A stretch of 22,522 nt of DNA from Chloroflexota bacterium. GTDB taxonomy: Bacteria > Chloroflexota > Dehalococcoidia > SZUA-161. Every line of letters starts with the position of its first letter. Within the stretch, counting starts at the first letter, position 1. The notes under the pieces are model-generated. The model saw nothing but the letters and a program-made list of their open reading frames with translations. It ran no database searches and was not told the origin of the DNA. This document shows, piece by piece, positions 14,749 to 21,163 of the stretch. Made by a program: the position numbers and the translations under genes. The stretch lies in NCBI GenBank assembly GCA_016865955.1, contig VGNW01000012.1, positions 1-22,522 on the forward strand, in the 5' to 3' direction.

Positions 14749-15147
14749 ATGAAAATAGCAGCAGTATCAGAGGATGGCTACAAAATCAGCCAGCACTTCG
14801 GACGTGCCCCGTACTACGTAGTGCTCACAGTGGAGGACGGGAAAATCCTGAATAAGGAGACTCGCCCCAAAGCCGGGCATCACACCTTCGCCGCACACGA
14901 GCCTCATAAAATGGCACCGGGGGAAAGACACGGATGCGATGCAGGTTCGCAGAGCAGACATGCCAGCATGGCTGAGACTATATCCGACTGTCAGGTATTG
15001 TTGGCAGGAGGTATGGGATGGGGTGCCTATGAGAGCCTGAAGAGCTACAACATCGAAACCATAGTAACCGATGTGGACAACATCTATAAAGCTGTGGAGC
15101 TTTACCTCAAGGGCAAGCTGCCCAACCTGATGGACAGGCTGCACTAA
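14749..15147 (+). CDS. NifX/NifB-like (dinitrogenase Fe-Mo cofactor family) protein with His-rich loop
   Basis: A single-domain 132-residue member of the NifX / NafY / NifB-C-terminal / orange-protein family, which hold or carry metal clusters. The ribonuclease-H-like fold is visible as MKIAAVSEDG at 1-10, ISQHFGRAPYY at 13-23, then DCQVLLAGGMGWGAYESLKSYNIETIVTD at 80-108 (stated as one core). A loop at about 42-74 is expanded and metal-ligand rich: H44, H45, H50, H53, H61, C63 and H71, plus H16 in the conserved cluster-facing position. GAGGAG at 14737-14742 fits ATG 14749. No nif genes are present, so nitrogenase assembly is unlikely; a stand-alone cluster protein like ORP is the better analogy, working with the Mrp ATPase next to it. 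Confidence 0.9.
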   Translation: MKIAAVSEDGYKISQHFGRAPYYVVLTVEDGKILNKETRPKAGHHTFAAHEPHKMAPGERHGCDAGSQSRHASMAETISDCQVLLAGGMGWGAYESLKSYNIETIVTDVDNIYKAVELYLKGKLPNLMDRLH

Positions 15148-15205
15148 AGCTAAAAGACATGCCAGTTTGAGACTAACCTGATATAATTGCTACGGAGGCA
15201 ATATA

Positions 15206-16222
15206 GTGTCAACTGAAGAACAGATAAGAGACAAGCTTGAAGATGTGCTTGTGCCGGGCTCGATGCGCAGCCTGAACAAGCTCAACCTGGTTCGCAGCAT
15301 CGCGTTCGCCAACGGCAAGGTGGACATCGCCATCGCCACGGCAGCGCTGAGTCCGCATTCGCAGGAGTGGCTGAAAGCCAGGGCTAGCGATGTCGTCAAA
15401 GGGCTTCCTAAAATTAAACAGGTGAACATTGATTTCGTCGATTCTCAGCCGAAAGAGCTCAACGAGGTCAAGCACATCGTTGCCATCATGAGCGGTAAGG
15501 GCGGCGTGGGCAAGTCGCTGGTCACCAGCCTCATCGGCATCTCTCTGGCGCGCCGTGGTTACGATGTGGGAATACTGGATGCCGATATCACAGGTCCCAG
15601 CATACCCCGTATGTTCGGCATCAGCGGTCGCCCCGCCGGCAGCGAAACGGGAATTCTACCGCCTCTGTCCCACCTGGGCATCGGAATCATGTCGATAAAC
15701 CTCCTCTTGCCCAACGAGGACGATGCCGTCATCTGGCGCGGCCCCATCATAGCAAAGACCATCACTCAGTTCTGGGAGAATGTGCTCTGGGGCAAGCTCG
15801 ATTATTTGCTGGTCGATTTGCCGCCGGGCACAGCAGATGCCCCGCTGACCGTTATGCAATCTCTGCCCCTCTCAGGTGTAGTTATCGTATTCAGCCCGCA
15901 GGAGCTGGCAGCGATGGTAGTAAAAAAAGCCATGCAGATGGCAAAAAAAATGGGCGTGCCCATACTCGGAGTAGTGGAGAATATGAGCTATTTCCTGCTG
16001 CCCGACAGCGGTAAGAAGATAGAGCTTTTCGGTAAAAGCAAAGGGCAGGAGATGGCTAAAGCAGCAGCGGCACCGTTGCTGGGGCAGATTCCCATCGACC
16101 CCCAGCTTGCTCAACTCTGCGACGAGGGGCACATCGAGCGCTACGATTCGAAGGAGCTCACCAGTTTCGCCGCAGCTTTCCTGAAGGCTATGCCAGGCAA
16201 AGCTTCCGATATGGTCACATAG
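15206..16222 (+). CDS. Mrp/NBP35-family P-loop ATPase lacking the CxxC motif
   Basis: A 338-residue cytosolic ATPase normally serving as an Fe-S cluster carrier. An N-terminal MIP18/DUF59-like domain (about 1-80) is followed by the MinD-like ATPase: deviant Walker A SGKGGVGKS at 96-104, switch I DADITGPS at 125-132, Walker B DLPPGTAD at 204-211. In canonical family members the cluster-binding CPxC follows VVENMSYF; here this reads LLPDSG, with L265 and S268 in place of both cysteines. The only cysteine in the protein is C305. So ATPase function is preserved while the bridging [4Fe-4S] site is not. The start is GTG 15206 with GGAGG at 15194-15198, and its stop directly abuts the next ATG. A lone TATAAT at 15182-15187 hints at an internal promoter, but no -35 is evident. 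Confidence 0.94.
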   Translation: MSTEEQIRDKLEDVLVPGSMRSLNKLNLVRSIAFANGKVDIAIATAALSPHSQEWLKARASDVVKGLPKIKQVNIDFVDSQPKELNEVKHIVAIMSGKGGVGKSLVTSLIGISLARRGYDVGILDADITGPSIPRMFGISGRPAGSETGILPPLSHLGIGIMSINLLLPNEDDAVIWRGPIIAKTITQFWENVLWGKLDYLLVDLPPGTADAPLTVMQSLPLSGVVIVFSPQELAAMVVKKAMQMAKKMGVPILGVVENMSYFLLPDSGKKIELFGKSKGQEMAKAAAAPLLGQIPIDPQLAQLCDEGHIERYDSKELTSFAAAFLKAMPGKASDMVT

Positions 16223-16648
16223 ATGGAAGACGCACAGCAAAGAATGTGGGCGGGTTACTCGGACACCGTTATCGACCACGCGCAGAACCCCAGAAATGTG
16301 GGGGCGCTCCCCGATGCTGACGGACACGCCGGTATAACCACCCATGATTGCAGGGATACACTGGAGATATGGCTCAAGGTCAAGAACGACATCATTCAGG
16401 AAGCAACCTTCTGGACCGATGGATGCGCTGCCACAGTAGCCGCCCTCAGCATGACCACCGAGCTTGCCAGGGGAAAAAGAGTTATCGAGGCTTTCAAGAT
16501 TACCCCGAAGAACATTCTTGACGCCCTGGGAGGGCTGCCCGAAGGCAATGTACATAACGCAGAGCTTGCAGCAACCACGCTCAAAGCAGCGATAAAGAAC
16601 TATCTCACTATCAAAGACCAGCCCTGGAAGAAACTCTACCGAAAATAG
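16223..16648 (+). CDS. NifU/IscU-like scaffold protein missing the third ligand cysteine
   Basis: A 141-residue protein with the NifU N-terminal/IscU fold: YSDTVIDHAQNPRNVG at 12-27, LKV at 51-53, GC at 67-68, ELARGK at 80-85 and GLPEGN at 104-109. IscU-type scaffolds bind a nascent [2Fe-2S] cluster through three cysteines and an aspartate. C43 (in DCRD, usually CGD), D45 and C68 are kept, but the third position, usually HC, is HN (N112). There are no other cysteines. Classical scaffold chemistry is therefore doubtful; it may bind another metal, borrow a ligand from a partner or act as a dimer. Its ATG follows the Mrp stop with no gap, implying translational coupling and joint function. Last gene of the operon; convergent with serS 42 bases on. 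Confidence 0.88.
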   Translation: MEDAQQRMWAGYSDTVIDHAQNPRNVGALPDADGHAGITTHDCRDTLEIWLKVKNDIIQEATFWTDGCAATVAALSMTTELARGKRVIEAFKITPKNILDALGGLPEGNVHNAELAATTLKAAIKNYLTIKDQPWKKLYRK

Positions 16649-16690
16649 CAGACGTTTAGAATTGAACTGTTACTGGTCAGGCGGGGAAGC

Positions 16691-17950
16691 CTACCTGATT
16701 ACATCTACATCCATAAAGGGGCGTAATACCTCAGGGACCGCAACGCTGCCATCGGCTTGCTGATAGTTCTCCAGTACGGAGATGAGCACGCGAGGCAAAG
16801 CCAACCCGGAGCCGTTCAGAGTATGCACAAACTCGGGCTTGGCATTGGGTTGAGGGCGATAACGGATATTGGCACGGCGCCCCTGGAAATCGCTGCAATT
16901 GCTGCATGAGCTTACTTCCAGCCACTCCTCGCAGCCGGGCGCCCACATCTCGATGTCGTAGGACTTCGTTGAGGCAAATCCCAGATCGCCGCTGCAAAGC
17001 TGAATCACACGGTACGGCAAGCCCAGCTTCTCGCAAATCTCCGAGGCGTCCTTCACCATTTTCTCAAGCTCATCATCCGATTTCTCAGCCTCGACGAACT
17101 TGTAAAGCTCCACCTTATCGAACTGATGCCCCCTCTTGATGCCGCGGGTATCCTTGCCCGCTGACATCTTCTCGCGGCGGAAGCAGGCGGTGTAGGCTAC
17201 GTAGTAGAAAGGCAGCATGCTGGGCTCGATTATCTCGTCGCGGTGCAGATTGGTCAGCGGCACCTCGGCGGTGGGCACGAACCATAAATCGTCCTCTTCG
17301 TCATGGTAAAGGTTATCGGCGAACTTGGGCAGGTTCCCCGACCCCACCATGGTCTCCCGCTTGACCATGAACGGGGGGTAAATCTCCGTATAACCGTGCT
17401 TTTTCGTATGCAGGTCGAGGAAAAAGGCAATGAGCGCCCTCTGCAGCCGGGCTCCCAGCCCTTTCAGCACATAGAAGCGGGTGCCCGAAATTTTAACGCC
17501 GCGCTCGAAGTCGATGATGCCCAGCCTGGTCGCGAGGTCCCAGTGTGCCAGAGGTGTGAAATCCAACTTTCTCGGTTCGCCCCACTTGCGCACCACTATA
17601 TTATCGGCGGAGTCCTTGCCTAAAGGTACGCTGGAGTGTACCAGATTGGGTATCCTGAGCATGAGCTCGTTGAGCTGCCCCTCGATGCGCTCGACCTCCG
17701 TCTCCAGCGATTTTATCTGCTCGCCCACATCCCTCATCTCAGCGAGAAGCTGCTCGGGCTTATCCTTCATTTTCGCTATCTCTTTGCTTACCTGCTTCTT
17801 CCTCGCCCGCAGGCTCTCCGCCTCTTGAATCAAGCGGCGCCGCTCACCATCGAGTCGCAGCACCTCTTCGAGTCCGGAGACCTCGCCGCGTCGGGCAAGG
17901 TTCTCCCTCACCTGGTCGGGATTCTGTCTTATGAATTGAAGGCTAAGCAT
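16691..17950 (-). CDS. serS: Seryl-tRNA synthetase
   Basis: Cytosolic class II synthetase that charges tRNA-Ser (and tRNA-Sec if present), 419 residues, normal length. The N-terminal antiparallel coiled coil (about 28-100) that grips the long variable arm is clear; motif 2 lies at about 256-282 (CFRREKMSAGKDTRG, then HQFDKVE) and motif 3 at about 378-397 (LNGSGLALPRVLISVLENYQ). The start ATG overlaps the end of lysS by 8 bases, so the two are translationally coupled; the order greA-lysS-serS forms one minus-strand operon. It ends 42 bases from the NifU-like gene, which comes from the other direction; no strong terminator is visible in that gap. Confidence 0.98.
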   Translation of the reverse strand: MLSLQFIRQNPDQVRENLARRGEVSGLEEVLRLDGERRRLIQEAESLRARKKQVSKEIAKMKDKPEQLLAEMRDVGEQIKSLETEVERIEGQLNELMLRIPNLVHSSVPLGKDSADNIVVRKWGEPRKLDFTPLAHWDLATRLGIIDFERGVKISGTRFYVLKGLGARLQRALIAFFLDLHTKKHGYTEIYPPFMVKRETMVGSGNLPKFADNLYHDEEDDLWFVPTAEVPLTNLHRDEIIEPSMLPFYYVAYTACFRREKMSAGKDTRGIKRGHQFDKVELYKFVEAEKSDDELEKMVKDASEICEKLGLPYRVIQLCSGDLGFASTKSYDIEMWAPGCEEWLEVSSCSNCSDFQGRRANIRYRPQPNAKPEFVHTLNGSGLALPRVLISVLENYQQADGSVAVPEVLRPFMDVDVIR

Positions 17951-19445
17951 CTTCTTTACCCTGTTTTGTCTTCAACTGAGGGAACAGAATAACCTCTCTT
18001 ATCGATTGCTGGTTTGTAAGTATCATAACCAATCTGTCAATACCCACGCCAAGCCCCCCGGTGGGCGGCATGCCGTACTCCATAGCACTGAGAAAGTCCT
18101 CGTCCATCCTCTCCACCTCCTCATCGCCCAGCTCGGCGCGCATGCGCTCCTGCTCCTCGAAGCGCTTTCTCTGTTCAATCGGGTCGTTTAGCTCGGTGAA
18201 GGAGTTAGCCACCTCCATGCCTCCGATGAAGCACTCGAACCTCTCCACCACGCGGGGTTCGCCCGGCTTGCCTTTTGCCAGCGGCGATATTTCAACCGGA
18301 TGGTCCAGAACAAAAGCAGGCTGGATGAGGGTAGGTTCAACGAAAGCGGAGAACATCTTGTCCACTATCCTGCCCCAGCTCATATCCCTGTCCACTTCCA
18401 CGCGCAGCTCTCTGGCTTTCTCCCGCAGGGCGCCAAGGTCTCGATATTTCGGGTCGAGGTAATCGACGCCGCATTTATCGAGCAGCTCGTCTCTGAGCTG
18501 TACCCTCCGCCAGGGCGGAGTGAGATTTATCGTATTCCCCGCGAAGTTGACTTCCAGCGCTCCGGCGACCTCCTGAGCCACAAAGCACACCATCTGCTCC
18601 ACCATCTCCATGACCTTGTTGTAGTCGGCGTACGCCTCGTAGCTCTCCAGCATGGTGAACTCGGGATTATGTTTGATGGATACGCCCTCGTTGCGGAAGA
18701 TGCGCCCAATCTCATAGACCTTGTCCAGCCCGCCGATGATAAGTCGCTTGAGATAAAGCTCCAGCGCAATCCGCAGATAGAGCGTCTGCTGCAGCTCATT
18801 GTGATAAGTGGAAAAGGGACGCGCCAGCGCCCCCGCAGCTATGGGCAGCAGCACCGGCGTCTCCACTTCGATGAACCCGCGTCCGTCGAGAAAACGGCGC
18901 ACGGCGGCAATGATGCGGCTGCGTTTATAAAATATCTCCCTGGTCTCTTCGCTGGAGATAAGGTCGAGATACCTCTGGCGGTAGCGCTTCTCCACATCGG
19001 TGAGACCGTGCCACTTCTCGGGCAGAGGCAGAAACGATTTGGAGAGTAAAGCGAAATCCGAGACCTCGATGGTGATTTCGCCGCTCTTTGTTCTGAATAT
19101 GCTGCCGCTCACTCCTATGAAATCGCCTATGTCGAAATCATGGAGGAACTCATATCTCCCCTCGCCGAGCGTATCGCGGCGAAAGTAAGCCTGTATTTTG
19201 CCCGTGCCGTCTCTGACATCGGTAAAAGTCGCCTTTCCCATGCCGCGCTGCGCCATAATGCGTCCGGCAACACTTACTTCAGGGCGTCCGGAATCGGTCT
19301 TCTCCTGCTGCTGGAAAAGGGCGATTGCTTCCTGTACGGTGTGGGTTCGGGGGTAACGGTGAGGGTAGGGATCGATGTTGCGACTGCGCAGCTTCTGCAG
19401 CTTTGCCAGCCGCTGTCCGGTTATCGCTTCTTTCCTATCCGACAT
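17943..19445 (-). CDS. lysS: Lysyl-tRNA synthetase (class II)
   Basis: Cytosolic class II synthetase charging tRNA-Lys, 500 residues, the usual bacterial length. The N-terminal OB-fold anticodon domain spans about 55-135 (SVAGRIMAQRGMGKATFTDVRD at its start), motif 1 about 191-199 (FIEVETPVL), motif 2 at 250-267 (FRNEGVSIKHNPEFTMLE) and motif 3 at 463-476 (GGLGVGIDRLVMIL). Small departures from the common family text are AAGALARPF and STYHN in place of GGA-type and THHN, but catalytic motifs are intact. It begins 47 bases after the greA stop and overlaps serS by 8 bases. Confidence 0.98.
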   Translation of the reverse strand: MSDRKEAITGQRLAKLQKLRSRNIDPYPHRYPRTHTVQEAIALFQQQEKTDSGRPEVSVAGRIMAQRGMGKATFTDVRDGTGKIQAYFRRDTLGEGRYEFLHDFDIGDFIGVSGSIFRTKSGEITIEVSDFALLSKSFLPLPEKWHGLTDVEKRYRQRYLDLISSEETREIFYKRSRIIAAVRRFLDGRGFIEVETPVLLPIAAGALARPFSTYHNELQQTLYLRIALELYLKRLIIGGLDKVYEIGRIFRNEGVSIKHNPEFTMLESYEAYADYNKVMEMVEQMVCFVAQEVAGALEVNFAGNTINLTPPWRRVQLRDELLDKCGVDYLDPKYRDLGALREKARELRVEVDRDMSWGRIVDKMFSAFVEPTLIQPAFVLDHPVEISPLAKGKPGEPRVVERFECFIGGMEVANSFTELNDPIEQRKRFEEQERMRAELGDEEVERMDEDFLSAMEYGMPPTGGLGVGIDRLVMILTNQQSIREVILFPQLKTKQGKEDA

Positions 19446-19492
19446 CTCATGAGCCTGAATAAATTGGTCAACGAGACCCCTGAATATTTAAT

Positions 19493-19960
19493 TTATTCTA
19501 CGGCCATTATCTTGAACTTAACCGACCCTGCCGGAGTCTGCACCCCAACCTCGTCGCCTATCTTCTTGCCCATCAAAGCCTTACCGACCGGCGACTCGTT
19601 GGAAATCTTGCCCTCGGTGGGGTTAGCCTCGGCGCTGCCGACGATGGTATAGTACTCCTTACCGCCGTCTTTGCTCCTGACAGTGACTTTCGAGCCAAGT
19701 CTAACCGAGGACGAGGAGCCTTTCTCCTCATGAATAATGGAGGCGTTCTTAATCATCTTCTCTAGAGTGAGAATGCGCCCCTCGACGAAAGCCTGCTCGT
19801 TTTTGGCATCGTCGTATTCAGCGTTGTCGACAGTGCCGCCAAGTTCCTTAGCTCTGTGGATCTGGTCGGCAACTTGCTGGCGGCGTACAGAACGCAGATA
19901 ATCGAGCTCTGCCTTCAGCTTCTCCAACCCTTCGGGTGTGAGGAAGACCTCTTTCTGCAC
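19493..19960 (-). CDS. greA: Transcription elongation factor GreA
   Basis: Transcript cleavage factor that rescues backtracked RNA polymerase, 155 residues. The N-terminal coiled-coil hairpin (about 1-75) has AKELGGTVDNAEYDDAKNEQAFVEGR at its tip (quoted in parts: AKELGG, TVDNAEY, NEQAFVEGR); the C-terminal FKBP-like domain (about 80-155) ends in GVQTPAGSVKFKI. In E. coli the tip acids that place Mg2+ are D41 and E44 of GDLKENAEY; here they align with G42 and D45, so one acid is lost and one conservatively changed. The start is GTG 19960 with GGAGG ending 6-7 bases upstream. First gene of the greA-lysS-serS operon. Confidence 0.95.
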   Translation of the reverse strand: MQKEVFLTPEGLEKLKAELDYLRSVRRQQVADQIHRAKELGGTVDNAEYDDAKNEQAFVEGRILTLEKMIKNASIIHEEKGSSSSVRLGSKVTVRSKDGGKEYYTIVGSAEANPTEGKISNESPVGKALMGKKIGDEVGVQTPAGSVKFKIMAVE

Positions 19961-19990
19961 CGTCTACCTCCTCCATCCATCCTGCCAATT

Positions 19991-20030
19991 AAAAAAGAGA
20001 GAGCCAGCTAACCCTCTGTCACTGTCTCTC
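19991..20030 (-). terminator. Leader hairpin with T-run upstream of greA (attenuator or terminator)
   Basis: On the minus strand, arms at 20022-20030 (GAGAGACAG) and 19999-20007 (CTGGCTCTC) pair over 9 positions with one A-G mismatch, enclose 14 bases and are followed by TCTTTTTT. The hairpin lies downstream of the greA promoter, so it could attenuate the operon as well as end transcripts from the two-component genes. Confidence 0.5.
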
Positions 20031-20041
20031 AAGTGTTGGTC

Positions 20042-20070
20042 ATTATAACGGAATTTCCCATCCTTGTAAA
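20042..20070 (-). promoter_or_regulatory. Sigma70-type promoter of greA-lysS-serS
   Basis: On the minus strand, TTTACA (20065-20070) and a perfect TATAAT (20042-20047) are 17 bases apart, about 80 bases before the greA start. Confidence 0.75.
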
Positions 20071-20104
20071 GAGTGGTGCTCAAAAATGTCGGAAATGGGT
20101 CCGG

Positions 20105-21163
20105 TTAGCTTGCCATATTGCCATATTTGGCGAGCGTTTTTGAAAGTTTGATTTGTATTTTCCTCTTCCGTGATGGCTCTTTCGCCGAGGATGAGGGCAT
20201 TCTATTGCCTTCCTCAATTGTCTCTGCGACCTTCTCTATCTCCGGCATTGTTTTCAAAATATCGACCAGGGGTACAGGGTTCTCTAAGGAGAGCCTCATG
20301 ATAACATCCTTCTCCACCGAGCCGTTGATATCCAGTACCTTTAACTGCCGTATGGACTTCAACCGATTTTGAAATTGCATGATTTGCTCCAGATTAACGG
20401 CAGGTGAAATCGTTAGCTCAACCACGTCGTTCTGGAGGGCAAGGTTGTCATTTGTACCTTTAGTCGCAGATTCTTTCTGCACGGCGGCAGAGGCGTTTTC
20501 CTCATTGAGTGAATCGGAGGTTGTACCTCTACCGAATAATTGAGACAGCTTTCTGGCGAACTCTCTGACCGGAGAAGCTTCCTTCGACTTCACCGTAACG
20601 CCCGCTCCGATAGAAGCATCGCCAGCCAGGGCAGGCTGCGCCGTTCGCGCGTTATGCAGCTCCTCCAGCGCAATCTGCTCGCGGGTGAGCGCCTCGACGG
20701 ATTCCTGATAGTATTGCTGCATCTGTTCCACATGCTGTTTGACCTTCTGCTCCAGGAGTCGCTGATATTCCCTGTTTTCCAGCGTCAGCTTCCTCTTTTC
20801 CAGTGCCTTTCCCATTCTCATGCTCAGGTCGTCAAGGTCAAAAGGCTTTGTCACATAGTCATAGGCGCCGAGCTTCATTGCCTCGACGGCGGTCTCCGTG
20901 TCCACCACAGCGGTCATCATAATGACACAGGTATCCGGGTGATTAGTGACTATCTGAGGCAACGTTTCCATTCCCGACATCCCCGGCATCTTGATATCCA
21001 TAAGCACAAGGTCGAAATCCTTCACGAAAGCTTTCCATAGCGCTTCTTTGCCATCGGCGGCTACTTCACATGCGTAGCCCTCCTCCCCCAGCCTGCGGCA
21101 AATAATATTTCCGATCGACTCCTCGTCATCTACTATCAATATAGTCCCTTTTACTTCCTCCAT
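20105..21163 (-). CDS. Response regulator: REC domain, coiled coil and unrecognised C-terminal domain
   Basis: A 352-residue output protein of the two-component pair. The receiver domain (about 6-120) has D12/D13, phospho-acceptor D56 in VLMDIKMPG, T84 and K106 in TKPF, all intact. A coiled coil follows (about 118-172), then a polar low-complexity linker (about 175-243), then a compact alpha/beta domain at about 246-317 with alternating hydrophobic strands (VVELTISP, VIMRLSLENPVPLVDILKTM), and a basic tail (SRKRKIQIKL). There is no HTH, GGDEF, HD-GYP or AAA module, so output is probably by protein-protein contact. The ATG overlaps the kinase stop by 13 bases, which argues that the two work together. 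Confidence 0.9.
   Translation of the reverse strand: MEEVKGTILIVDDEESIGNIICRRLGEEGYACEVAADGKEALWKAFVKDFDLVLMDIKMPGMSGMETLPQIVTNHPDTCVIMMTAVVDTETAVEAMKLGAYDYVTKPFDLDDLSMRMGKALEKRKLTLENREYQRLLEQKVKQHVEQMQQYYQESVEALTREQIALEELHNARTAQPALAGDASIGAGVTVKSKEASPVREFARKLSQLFGRGTTSDSLNEENASAAVQKESATKGTNDNLALQNDVVELTISPAVNLEQIMQFQNRLKSIRQLKVLDINGSVEKDVIMRLSLENPVPLVDILKTMPEIEKVAETIEEGNRMPSSSAKEPSRKRKIQIKLSKTLAKYGNMAS

Noticed and set aside
15872..16555. Minus-strand frame of about 227 codons opposite the Mrp and NifU-like genes
   Set aside because: Both plus-strand genes have clear family motifs; the reverse frame has none.
14749..16648. Nitrogenase (nif) cofactor assembly cluster
   Set aside because: The NifX-like and NifU-like proteins alone suggest it, but no nifHDK, nifB or nifE/N gene is present, and the NifU-like and Mrp proteins lack the cluster cysteines. 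The DUF134 and Mrp context points to an ORP-like system instead.
16679..16692. Small inverted repeat (aggc/gcct) between the NifU-like gene and serS
   Set aside because: Only 4 bp of stem, no T-run on either strand; too weak to call a bidirectional terminator.
18300..19049. Plus-strand frame of about 249 codons opposite lysS
   Set aside because: Antisense of the catalytic domain of lysyl-tRNA synthetase, whose motifs are all intact.
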